The translations under genes were made by a program, and so were the position numbers. From positions 1 to 64,000 of the forward strand of contig MVDH01000004.1 in the NCBI GenBank assembly GCA_003056245.1: a DNA stretch of 64,000 nucleotides, written 5' to 3'. The notes under the pieces are model-generated. The model was not told the DNA's origin, did not search any database, and saw only the letters and a list, made by a program, of their open reading frames with translations. The stretch is from Cellvibrio sp. 79. Its GTDB lineage: Bacteria > Pseudomonadota > Gammaproteobacteria > Pseudomonadales > Cellvibrionaceae. Positions 55,893-64,000 of the stretch are shown one piece after another; position 1 is the first letter of the stretch; each line of letters opens with the position of its first letter.

Positions 55893-58800
55893 GTGAATAA
55901 GGACTATGAAGGTCGTATAGCGATTGTGGGGCTGGCGGGCAGAATGCCCAATAGCGGCAATCTCGATGAATTTTGGCAAGCGTTGGTGGAGGGAAAATCC
56001 CTCCTTACCACGCTGGACGAGAATGCATTGATTGCGGCAGGCGTACCTGAATCGGTACGTCGCCACCCTAATTACATTCCCGTCGCCAGCAGCATGGCGG
56101 ACATCGATTGTTTCGATCACAACTTTTTCGGCTATAGCTTGCGTGAAGCAGCCATTATCGACCCGCAGCAACGCATCCTGCTTGAATTGGCCCATGAAGC
56201 CTTTGAACACGCGGGCTATGTACCTGACCAGATTGATGCCAAAGTCGGGGTGTATCTGGGCAGCGGTTATTGCAATTACCTGGTGAATAATTTGAGCGGT
56301 GATATTGATCCCAACGATCAATTATCCGGCTTGCAAATTTTGATGGGTAACGACAAGGAATACGCAACAACCCGTATTTCCTACAAGCTCAATTTAAAAG
56401 GCCCGAGTGTTTCCGTGAACTCGGCCTGCTCCACATCGCTGGTAGCGATTCACCAGGCGTGCCGCGCATTACAAGCCTATGAATGCGATTACGCACTGGC
56501 TGGCGCTGCAAAAGTGAACATCCCCAATCTGGTCGGTTACACCGCCCAGGAAGGTGGAATCAGTTCGAAGGACGGCACTTGCCGGCCTTACGATGCGGAT
56601 GGCACCGGTCCCGTCTTTGGCAGCGGCGCGGGTGTCGTGGTATTAAAGCGAATTGAAGACGCTATTGCCGATGGTGATGCAATCTATGCCGTTATTCGCG
56701 GCAGTGCGGTCAATAACGATGGCTCTTCCAAAGTCAGTTTTTCGGCCCCCAGCACCGATGGACAAATAGAAGTTATTGCCGATGCATTGGCTGATGCGGG
56801 AGTAGCGGCAACTGCAATCGGTTATGTGGAAGGGCACGGGACGTCGACGCCGCTGGGTGATCCCATTGAAGTTTCCGCATTAAGCGAACTTTATAAATCG
56901 GAAGGTGTTGCCACTGGCAGTTGTTATCTGGGTTCGGTGAAAGCCAATGTGGGGCATTTGGAAGCCGCTGCTGGTATGGCAGGCTTATTCAAAGTGATCT
57001 ACGCGCTGCGCAATAATGTGGTTCCACCGCAACTTAATTTTCGCAGCCCGAATAAAAATATTCCGTTGGCGCAAACACCCTTCACGATTAATCAACACGC
57101 AACTGCATGGCCAGGTTCACCGACCGATAAACGTTTGGCCGCACTCAGTTCATTTGGAATCGGCGGTACCAATGGCCATTTGATTTTGCAGTCTTATCAA
57201 TCGGCAGAGCCGCAATCCCCGACAATTTCCGGCCCCATTGTGTTGCCGTTTTCTGCAACGACGGATGAACAGGTTGCAACAATACAAGCGGCTTACCAGA
57301 TCCATTCGCTAACAGAAGACTCATTGGCCTCTGTTGCGTTAACAGCTGCATTGGGCCGACAACATTATGCAAAACGTAAAGCGTTTGTTGCAGAAAACTA
57401 CAACGACTTGCAACAACAATTGCAACAAGGTGGAGTTGACGCGGCAGAAGCGATAACACTTGCGCTGACTGTGACCGATTGGAATACCAATGAATGGCAA
57501 TCAGATAATTCAATGCTTGCCACCAGCTTGCGCAGTTATGCGCGCCGTGCTGAAAAAACAATTACTGACATTATCAACACCAATGCATTGGCAAACAATG
57601 TATTAACACGTTTACCTGCCGCGACAGTTCCGCTGCTGGCTTATGCTCTCTGGGTAAAGAACAGCGGCATTCATCTTTCTGCCATTTACACCGATACAGT
57701 AAGCCTGCCGGTAACTGCTTTTCTAGCGGGTAGTTTGACACTCGAAGACGCTATTCTCGCCCTGTTGATCAGTCATGGGGTGGCCGCTGGCAAATCGATA
57801 AAAGCGATTAACCTGGGGCAAAGCGCAATAAAAATTGTTGATTTACATAGCCAAAAAACGATTTCCGGTTATTGGGCACCTCAACCGATAATAACATCGG
57901 CTGTTGCTACTGCGGCAGGAAAATTGCCCAAGGTTGATGTGGTGTTAGGCTCTGCACCGACAACGATAATTAATCGCAATCTGTTGCAACTTATTGCGCG
58001 CGCCTATGTTCGTGGTGATCGAATAAATTGGCGTTCGATTTATCGCGGACTCTCGTTGCCTAAAGTTTCATTGCCCACTTATCCTTTTGCAAAAATCAGT
58101 TGCTGGATTGATCCTAAAACAAAAGCAGGTAGTTCCCTCGCTCAAGCCGTTGCACAGGATTCAATTAAAGCATTCAGCAAAAACACATTGGTTGAGCATA
58201 TTGCCAGCTTTGTCCGGCTCCCGGCGGAAACGCTCACCGGATCAATGCAATTCCAGCGCGATTTGTTGATGGAATCGATGATGATTGCCGAATTCAATGC
58301 GTCTTTGAAAACTGTATTTGGTTTGAATGGCAGTGTTCCGCTCGCGTTTTATTTTGAAGGCGGTGACATTGATAACCTGTTTGCAAAACTGCAACACATT
58401 CCGGTGCTCGATCAATCCGATACTGTAATTGATACACAGCAAGCGGGCGTAGCACTTGCGCAAATTTCCCACTGGCGAGAAACCTCAATATTTCCCGCGC
58501 TACAGCGGTTAGAGCGTCGTCTGGTACATAAACATTTTGATAAAAATGTATTGGTGGCCAGAACGGCGTCGCTCGGCAGTAATTTATTTATTGCCGAAAT
58601 TACCCAAGATGTCGCTCACGAATATTACTACGAACATGCGCAAGATCATGTGCCCGGTTTATACATGATTGAAGCCGCGCGCCAGGCCGCAACCGCCATC
58701 GTGCATCAATTTTACGATGTACCTTATGGCTACAAGTTTATCCTCAACGATTTGCAATCCAGCTTCAGCGGTTTTGCGGAACTTGATGCGCCGCTGTTCC

Positions 58801-58976
58801 TCAGTATCAGCTTTCAAAATCTGGTGAAAGAAGAGGGCGTGCTTAAGCGTGCACTCGCACAGGTTGAATTTATTCAAGGAGATAAAGTCATTGGCACAAT
58901 GCAATCACAAGCCGTTATTTTTGAACCGAAAAACTATAACCATGTCCGCGATGGGCATGCCGTTATCGCGGGGTAA
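55893..58976 (+). CDS. PKS: ketosynthase, degenerate acyltransferase, ACP and AfsA domain
   Basis: A 1027-residue protein; GTG start with AGGAGG seven bases upstream, one base after the NRPS stop. The KS (about 5-430) is intact: Cys179 in SACSTSL, His315 in EGHGTSTPLGDP, His355 in NVGHLEAAAG. Residues about 440-690 resemble an AT, but the GHSxG nucleophile block reads YTDTVSLP, so it should be inactive. An ACP-like domain has Ser795 in DLLMESMM. The last 150 residues (LVHKHFDKNVLVA, GLYMIEAARQAATAIVHQFY, PYGYKFIL) are an AfsA hotdog domain, which in Streptomyces condenses a beta-ketoacyl chain with dihydroxyacetone phosphate. Confidence 0.85.
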   Translation: MNKDYEGRIAIVGLAGRMPNSGNLDEFWQALVEGKSLLTTLDENALIAAGVPESVRRHPNYIPVASSMADIDCFDHNFFGYSLREAAIIDPQQRILLELAHEAFEHAGYVPDQIDAKVGVYLGSGYCNYLVNNLSGDIDPNDQLSGLQILMGNDKEYATTRISYKLNLKGPSVSVNSACSTSLVAIHQACRALQAYECDYALAGAAKVNIPNLVGYTAQEGGISSKDGTCRPYDADGTGPVFGSGAGVVVLKRIEDAIADGDAIYAVIRGSAVNNDGSSKVSFSAPSTDGQIEVIADALADAGVAATAIGYVEGHGTSTPLGDPIEVSALSELYKSEGVATGSCYLGSVKANVGHLEAAAGMAGLFKVIYALRNNVVPPQLNFRSPNKNIPLAQTPFTINQHATAWPGSPTDKRLAALSSFGIGGTNGHLILQSYQSAEPQSPTISGPIVLPFSATTDEQVATIQAAYQIHSLTEDSLASVALTAALGRQHYAKRKAFVAENYNDLQQQLQQGGVDAAEAITLALTVTDWNTNEWQSDNSMLATSLRSYARRAEKTITDIINTNALANNVLTRLPAATVPLLAYALWVKNSGIHLSAIYTDTVSLPVTAFLAGSLTLEDAILALLISHGVAAGKSIKAINLGQSAIKIVDLHSQKTISGYWAPQPIITSAVATAAGKLPKVDVVLGSAPTTIINRNLLQLIARAYVRGDRINWRSIYRGLSLPKVSLPTYPFAKISCWIDPKTKAGSSLAQAVAQDSIKAFSKNTLVEHIASFVRLPAETLTGSMQFQRDLLMESMMIAEFNASLKTVFGLNGSVPLAFYFEGGDIDNLFAKLQHIPVLDQSDTVIDTQQAGVALAQISHWRETSIFPALQRLERRLVHKHFDKNVLVARTASLGSNLFIAEITQDVAHEYYYEHAQDHVPGLYMIEAARQAATAIVHQFYDVPYGYKFILNDLQSSFSGFAELDAPLFLSISFQNLVKEEGVLKRALAQVEFIQGDKVIGTMQSQAVIFEPKNYNHVRDGHAVIAG

Positions 58977-58978
58977 TT

Positions 58979-59641
58979 ATGAATTCCAATAAGCCGGTAA
59001 TTGCTGTTTATGACTTTGATGGAACCATTACGGATCGCCACACCTTCTGGCGCTTTTTGCGCGAGCTGACGGGGCCATTCAAATTCTGGTACATCGTGAT
59101 CACCATGGTTCCCTGGGTTTTCGGAATTTATTATCGCGGCACTTCGATCATGGATGCGCGTGAAGTGCTTATTCGTCGTTTATTGAAAGGCACAACAAAA
59201 AAACGTTTTTATGAAGTCAGTCATCAGTTTGCGCGCGAACAAATTCCATTATGGGTTAAACCGGAAGCAAAGGTATCTATTGCGCATCACCTGGCAGAAG
59301 GCCATGTTTTACTGTTAATCAGCAATAGTGCATCAAGCTATTTAAAACCCTGGGCGAATACGATGGGGTTCCATCAGGTGTACGGTTCGGAATTTGAATT
59401 TGATGCGCGTGAAAAAATGACGGGTGAATTGTCAGGTACACATTGTCAGGGCGCTGAGAAATTAAAACGCCTCAAAGAATATCTAGGCAATCTGGATGAT
59501 TTTGAATTGCACATATTCGGTGATAGCGAAGGCGACCTCGATATGTTGGAAGCAGCCGATTTTGCTTACTACCTGACATTTGCAGAGATCCATCGCAATG
59601 ATCAACGAAATGTAGCCTGGGCTAATGGAGGTGTGCAATGA
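58979..59641 (+). CDS. HAD-IB family phosphatase of the biosynthetic cluster
   Basis: A 220-residue HAD hydrolase with the nucleophile motif YDFDGTIT (residues 10-17), motif II LLISNSASSYL and motif III GDSEGDLDML, of the SerB-like IB subfamily. It starts two bases after the PKS stop and its end overlaps the monooxygenase start (ATGA). In AfsA-type pathways a phosphatase removes the phosphate left from dihydroxyacetone phosphate, as MmfP does in methylenomycin furan synthesis. That is a strong contextual role, though a general housekeeping phosphatase cannot be excluded. Confidence 0.85.
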   Translation: MNSNKPVIAVYDFDGTITDRHTFWRFLRELTGPFKFWYIVITMVPWVFGIYYRGTSIMDAREVLIRRLLKGTTKKRFYEVSHQFAREQIPLWVKPEAKVSIAHHLAEGHVLLLISNSASSYLKPWANTMGFHQVYGSEFEFDAREKMTGELSGTHCQGAEKLKRLKEYLGNLDDFELHIFGDSEGDLDMLEAADFAYYLTFAEIHRNDQRNVAWANGGVQ

Positions 59642-61314
59642 ATGATATTGCCGTAGTGGGCGCAGGCCCGGTTGGTTTGACATTAGCTTGCATACTGGCG
59701 AGCAGCGGTCAGCAAGTAACGGTGTATGAGCGTGAAAAAAGCAAGCCGGCATTTTCCAAAGCATTTGCATTGCATGCGCGCACATTAGAGTTGTTTCGCG
59801 ATCTTGGCGTGGCCGATGAACTGTTATCCCAAGGGCGGGCAATTCGTCGAATGAGTATTTATTCCGAAGCGCAACGCTTGGGAACGGTAGACTTCCGGCA
59901 TCTCGAAAGTGAATTTCCATTTTTTCTCAGCATTCCGCAGTATCAATTGGAAAATATTTTACGTGAGCGATTATTGGCGCTGGGCGGTGAAGTTTCTTGG
60001 AATAAAAAAGTGGTGGCGATTCAACAATCACTTACCGATGCAATTGATGTCGGCGTAACTGTTGAAGACGAAACAGGGCAATACACCCATCGCCATAGCT
60101 ACGTTATTGGTTGCGATGGCGCGCACAGCGCGGTACGTAAACTGATCGATAGCAAATTCAGCGGCGATACCTATGACAGCGAGTTTTTAGTTGTTGATGC
60201 GCACATTCGCTGGGCGGGAAATAAATACGAAGCCCATACGTTTTTATCCGCTAAAGGTTATTTGATGGTAATGCCTTTTCCCGGCCTTAAACATCGAATT
60301 GTGACCGATTTGCAGGCCGGGCAATTTTCAGCGCCGCCAACGCTGGAGCAGGTTCACGAATTGCTGGCGGAAAAAGGATTCAAGGATATTCAGTTGTACG
60401 ATGCAGAGTGGATCAGCAACACTCGCTACCACAAACGAATGGCCGACAAATTTCGCGTAGGGCGTGTATTCCTGGCTGGGGATTCTTGCCACATTCATAG
60501 CCCCGTTGGTGGGCAGGGTTTGAATACCGGTATCCAGGATGCGTTTAATCTCGGGTGGAAATTGGCAGCGGTAATATCCGGTGATGCACCAGTACGGTTG
60601 CTTGATACCTATGAGCAGGAGCGTCGCGTTATTGCGCAACAGGTGCTCGATAATACCGACGCAATGACCAAACGCTTCGCCGATAAAAGCCCATTCAAAA
60701 TTGCATTGCGAAAATGGCTGTTGCCCATGGTTTTTTCATCACCCAAAGTGCAGCGAAAACTGGCAATGAATGCATCCGGCGTGGCGATTGGAAATCCTGT
60801 TTCTGCGGCGACTATTCCGGTAACCGGCAACTCTCTTTTGAAACCGGGTCAGCGCTTGCCCGATGTAAAAGTTAACGATGGTAATAGCCAGCAGTGGTTG
60901 CATCGTATATTGCCTGCCAATAATTATTCCGTGTTATTGATTGCAAAAAATAATGTACCTGCACAGGTGATTGAAACAGCAACAGCGTTATCTTCTCACT
61001 ATCTTGCCCATCCCAAAATTATTCAGTTGGGCGCTAATCTGGTATTGGGGAGTCGTAAGCAATCAAACGATCAATGGCAAGTGGGCCAACTTGAAAAAAT
61101 CCTTAATAAAGAGTTGGCAGTAGTGATTGTTCGTCCGGATAAATATATTGCCTATGTCTGTGAATCATTCAATGAAACTGAATTAACGAAAGTCTTCAAT
61201 CAACTATTTAATCCAATTTCTGCGCTCCAAAATCATTCGTCCCTGATAACCCTTGGGTTATCAACTCATCAACAATCCAATCATAAGGAGGCTAGCAATG
61301 AAGTGGTACTTTAA
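59638..61314 (+). CDS. FAD-dependent aromatic-type monooxygenase
   Basis: A 558-residue flavoprotein of the p-hydroxybenzoate hydroxylase/PheA class: VGAGPVGLTLACIL at the N-terminus, IGCDGAHSAVRKLI (DG motif) near 160-175, and FLAGDSCHIHSPVGGQGLNTG (GD motif) near 279. A C-terminal thioredoxin-like domain covers about 395-535. It overlaps the HAD gene by 4 bases and the transporter gene by 17. It probably hydroxylates or oxidises the released product; the acceptor is unknown. Confidence 0.88.
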   Translation: MNDIAVVGAGPVGLTLACILASSGQQVTVYEREKSKPAFSKAFALHARTLELFRDLGVADELLSQGRAIRRMSIYSEAQRLGTVDFRHLESEFPFFLSIPQYQLENILRERLLALGGEVSWNKKVVAIQQSLTDAIDVGVTVEDETGQYTHRHSYVIGCDGAHSAVRKLIDSKFSGDTYDSEFLVVDAHIRWAGNKYEAHTFLSAKGYLMVMPFPGLKHRIVTDLQAGQFSAPPTLEQVHELLAEKGFKDIQLYDAEWISNTRYHKRMADKFRVGRVFLAGDSCHIHSPVGGQGLNTGIQDAFNLGWKLAAVISGDAPVRLLDTYEQERRVIAQQVLDNTDAMTKRFADKSPFKIALRKWLLPMVFSSPKVQRKLAMNASGVAIGNPVSAATIPVTGNSLLKPGQRLPDVKVNDGNSQQWLHRILPANNYSVLLIAKNNVPAQVIETATALSSHYLAHPKIIQLGANLVLGSRKQSNDQWQVGQLEKILNKELAVVIVRPDKYIAYVCESFNETELTKVFNQLFNPISALQNHSSLITLGLSTHQQSNHKEASNEVVL

Positions 61315-63652
61315 AGCAGTGGTGGATCGACCGAAACTAACCCTGGTGTTGATTTTAATTGTTACTTTATTAATGGGAGCAGGTTTGCCTAACCTGAAAA
61401 TTCGTAACAATTCTGATTCCGAATTGCCTGAGACTGATCCTATCGTTCTAACCAAAAATAAAATCGACGGAATTTTTGGCGATAAAAGTGCGGTGCTTAT
61501 CGGTATCAAAACCGACAATATTTACAACACGCGCACATTGGAAAAAATTGCAGCTATTTCACTTGAATTGCAAAAAGTGGATAAGGTTATCCCCAATGAA
61601 ATTACCAGTCTTTCTACGGTAAATAACGTTGCCGGGAATGAGGAAGGGCTGGAAGTCGGTGTGCTGATGAAGGAGGTCCCCAGAACTCAGGAAGATATTG
61701 ATGCGTTAAAAAATATCGTTGAAATGAACGATATGATTCGCGGATCGCTGGTGTCAAAAGATCACACTTTTACCGCGATAGTTGCCAATCTTGAAGAGGG
61801 CGCTGACCAGGCAGCTATCCATAAACAAGTTTATGAACTTATCGAAAAATACCAGGGGCCTGAGACTATCTATGCCTCGGGAGAAAAAATATTCGCCCAG
61901 GAAATTGATTCGGGTGTGCAACAGGATTCAAACGTACTCACCCCGATTTCATTACTGGTAATCATGTTGGTTCTCTATTTCTTTTTGCGCTCTGCTCGCG
62001 GTGTTGCATTGCCCTGGCTGGCGATTGTGTTGAGTATCGTCTGGACACTGGGTTTTATGGGGCACATGGGCATTATGCAAAGTGTGGTCACATCTATGTT
62101 GCCCGCGTTGCTGGTGATTATTGGTAGCTGTTTCGCCATCCATATTATGTTGCATTATTACAAAGCAACGGCGGATAAAAATATTACGCCCAGGGACGCT
62201 GCCTATGTTTCTGTCGTTCATCTTATTCGCCCACTAGTGCTTGCCGGTGTTACCAGTTCATTGGGTGCCAGTAGCCTGGTGGTATTTGAAGTGTTATCGA
62301 TTCGTGAATTCGGATTAATTTTTACCATTGCCATTTTGTTTTCACTGTTTCTGTGCATGACTGTTATTCCTGCCTTCCTGGCGTTATTAAAAGTACAAGT
62401 TCGGGATATGGATGACATTAAAGGCACTCAATGGCTTACCGGATTTTTGCGTTGGTCAACCGATATCAGTGTTCGTCGGCCATGGATAGTGCTCAGTATT
62501 TTCATCGTAATTTTTGCTGTGTCGCTGGTGGGTATCAGCAGAATTAAAACCGGCCTTGATGTCGCCAGTATATTTCCGGATGGTCATCGCGGAAAAGTTT
62601 CACTGGATTCTTTCGGCGAAAACCTGGGTGGTGTGCGCGTGCTGAGCGTGATGATTGAGGCACCGGAATCAGAAGGAATTAAAAGCCCTGAATACCTGAA
62701 AAAAATTGCTGATTTTGAGCAATTTATGAAAGAGCAACATGGCGTCGGGCATGTTACGTCGTTCACCGATGTGGTAATGCAAGTTGCAAAATCCCTGCAT
62801 CCCGAATGGGGCGGAGTGGGGCGTATTCCGGAAACCCAGGATGAAATTGCGCAGTATTTATTTCTCTATGATATTTCCGGTACACCCGGCGATTTCGCCA
62901 ATCTGGTTGACTACGATTATCGTCGTGCGCGAATTCAAATCACCCTCGATACATCAGATCCGGATGATCACAGGCGTATTTACCAAACGGCCCGTGACTA
63001 TTGGGATAAAAATTTACCGGCAGCAGGTAAAGCAGAATTTGGTGGCGACACTTTATTCTGGATTGCTCAATCCGCTTATGTTGTTGAAGGAAAAATCTGG
63101 AATGTTATTACATCGGTCTTCACCATTCTTCTGTTTGTTGCACTGGTGTATCGATCACTGACTGCCGGATGGGTGAGTGTGATCCCGGTGGTTATTGGTG
63201 GTGTTGTTACATTCGGAATTATGGGCTTCTGTGGTATTCGCCTTGATATCGCAGCTGCATGTATATCCGGTGTGACTGCGGGTATAGGTATCGATTTCTC
63301 ACTGCATTATCTCGATAGTATTCGTAAATATGGACGATCCGGCTCAACGATTAAAGTTGCTTGCGATGAAACACAAATGCTGGTTGGCAGGGCGATTGTT
63401 TATGACGCACTCACCAATACTCTCGGCTTCCTGGTAGTAACACTTTCCGGGTTTGTGATTGTTAAAAACTTCGGCTACTTGCTGGCCATCGCAATGGCAA
63501 CAACGTCAATCACGGTCATTGTCTTAATGCCGGTATTGTTGTTATTAGTGAAGCCCAAATTTATCTCTACGGATGCCGCTTTCTGGCGAGTCAGGCCTAT
63601 CGCCAAATCCACAGATTCTATTCCTGAAAATATTTCCACTGCGATTAACTAA
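61298..63652 (+). CDS. MMPL/RND-type lipid or product exporter
   Basis: A 784-residue transporter with twelve membrane helices in two repeats of six, each after a large periplasmic loop (about 35-225 and 430-600). MMPL features include RNNSDSELPETDPIV in loop 1, the helix pair SLGASSLVVFEVLSIREFG, and GITAGIGIDFSLHYLDSIRKYG-like sequence near the end. AAGGAGG directly precedes the ATG at 61298; the upstream start at 61253 is rejected. Members export hydrophobic metabolites or lipids. The next gene encodes a LolA-like protein, the frequent partner. Confidence 0.87.
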   Translation: MKWYFKAVVDRPKLTLVLILIVTLLMGAGLPNLKIRNNSDSELPETDPIVLTKNKIDGIFGDKSAVLIGIKTDNIYNTRTLEKIAAISLELQKVDKVIPNEITSLSTVNNVAGNEEGLEVGVLMKEVPRTQEDIDALKNIVEMNDMIRGSLVSKDHTFTAIVANLEEGADQAAIHKQVYELIEKYQGPETIYASGEKIFAQEIDSGVQQDSNVLTPISLLVIMLVLYFFLRSARGVALPWLAIVLSIVWTLGFMGHMGIMQSVVTSMLPALLVIIGSCFAIHIMLHYYKATADKNITPRDAAYVSVVHLIRPLVLAGVTSSLGASSLVVFEVLSIREFGLIFTIAILFSLFLCMTVIPAFLALLKVQVRDMDDIKGTQWLTGFLRWSTDISVRRPWIVLSIFIVIFAVSLVGISRIKTGLDVASIFPDGHRGKVSLDSFGENLGGVRVLSVMIEAPESEGIKSPEYLKKIADFEQFMKEQHGVGHVTSFTDVVMQVAKSLHPEWGGVGRIPETQDEIAQYLFLYDISGTPGDFANLVDYDYRRARIQITLDTSDPDDHRRIYQTARDYWDKNLPAAGKAEFGGDTLFWIAQSAYVVEGKIWNVITSVFTILLFVALVYRSLTAGWVSVIPVVIGGVVTFGIMGFCGIRLDIAAACISGVTAGIGIDFSLHYLDSIRKYGRSGSTIKVACDETQMLVGRAIVYDALTNTLGFLVVTLSGFVIVKNFGYLLAIAMATTSITVIVLMPVLLLLVKPKFISTDAAFWRVRPIAKSTDSIPENISTAIN

Positions 63653-63669
63653 AATTTAGAGGAGTTGTT

Positions 63670-64000
63670 ATGTTGAAAAAACACTTGGTCGCGATACTTT
63701 TATTATCGTCTGCGTCTTCCTGCGTGCTTGCTAATATGAGCCCTAAAGATGTCATGCTGGCTAACGAGGCTTCACGTAAAAGTATTACTGAAATGTCTAA
63801 TATGAAAATGACATTAACCAACGCAAAAGGCGATTCCCGTGTGCGCGATGTACTGTTGCTGATTGATGACAGTAACCCTCTTGCACGAAAAACCTACTTG
63901 CACTTTGAAACACCACGCGATGTGAAAGATGTACGTATTTTGACGCTTGAGTCAGAAGCACTCGAGTCGGATGATGACCGCTGGTTATATTTGCCGGCAA
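63670..64000 (+). CDS. Outer membrane lipoprotein-sorting (LolA-like) protein, partial
   Basis: 110 codons are visible before the window edge. The signal peptide runs through LLLSSASSCVLA. The rest (MKMTLTNAKGDSRVRDVLLL, ARKTYLHFETPRDVKDVRIL, DDRWLYLPA) matches the periplasmic LolA/LppX-like fold often encoded after MMPL transporters. GAGGAG lies before the ATG, 17 bases after the transporter stop. It may carry the hydrophobic product across the periplasm. The C-terminus is outside the window. Confidence 0.82.
   Translation, partial: MLKKHLVAILLLSSASSCVLANMSPKDVMLANEASRKSITEMSNMKMTLTNAKGDSRVRDVLLLIDDSNPLARKTYLHFETPRDVKDVRILTLESEALESDDDRWLYLPA

Overview
The window reads as a chromosomal piece of a Gram-negative, polysaccharide-degrading gammaproteobacterium close to Cellvibrio. 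The evidence is poly-serine linkers, CBM2 modules, GH5, GH39 and GH43 enzymes, a CBM2-YceI/cytochrome pair matching Cbp2E and Cbp2D of Cellvibrio japonicus, several TonB-dependent receptors and lipid A modification genes. This assignment is an inference from gene content. No rRNA, tRNA or CRISPR array was seen.

Layout. 0.1-1.9 kb: an FRG-domain gene behind nested inverted repeats, then a structured leader RNA in front of a small ORF. 1.9-10.8 kb: a phosphonate-use locus. A secreted phosphodiesterase-type enzyme with hemopexin repeats is divergent from an operon of TonB receptor, DUF5690 permease-like protein, TIGR03364-type FAD oxidoreductase, PhnX and a PhnF-like GntR regulator. Two GntR/HutC-type operators lie in the divergent gap. 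10.9-12.8 kb: a secreted exo/endonuclease/phosphatase-fold protein. 13.2-27.9 kb: a plant cell wall locus bracketed by two paralogous membrane-bound AraC regulators. It holds GH5, a pirin-like protein, GH39 and GH43, then the redox pair Cbp2E/Cbp2D and a DUF1552 protein. 27.9-31.0 kb: an AT-rich accessory stretch with a Tse2/Tsi2-like toxin-immunity pair, a second leader RNA with its ORF, and an S41 peptidase. 31.4-32.8 kb: a secreted arabinanase. 33.0-35.8 kb: an unknown 694-residue protein split by a -1 frameshift at a U UUU UUC heptamer, then a third leader RNA with a decayed ORF. 35.8-45.7 kb: an envelope/metal locus of LtaS-type sulfatase, PmrAB-like two-component system, cupredoxin-like protein, FTR1 permease, PAP2 phosphatase, EptA and a BamA/TamA-like protein, with three exact PmrA-type boxes. 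45.8-64.0 kb: a biosynthetic cluster with a PvdE-type peptide exporter, siderophore receptor, NRPS (C-A fragment, then Cy-A-oxidase-PCP), a KS/degenerate-AT/ACP/AfsA protein, HAD phosphatase, FAD monooxygenase, MMPL transporter and a LolA-like protein cut by the window edge.

How the parts work together. The phosphonate operon can import a phosphonate, oxidise an amine to phosphonoacetaldehyde and cleave it with PhnX, under control of its own GntR protein. The cell wall locus pairs hydrolases with redox partners for oxidative cellulose breakdown. The PmrAB-like system links iron uptake to lipid A modification. The final cluster suggests a thiazole-containing beta-ketoacyl chain that an AfsA-type domain condenses with dihydroxyacetone phosphate, which the HAD enzyme then dephosphorylates: a butenolide or furan logic fused to an NRPS/PKS line. 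The NRPS carries an apparent internal deletion, so the line may be broken in this strain, or the assembly may be collapsed there.
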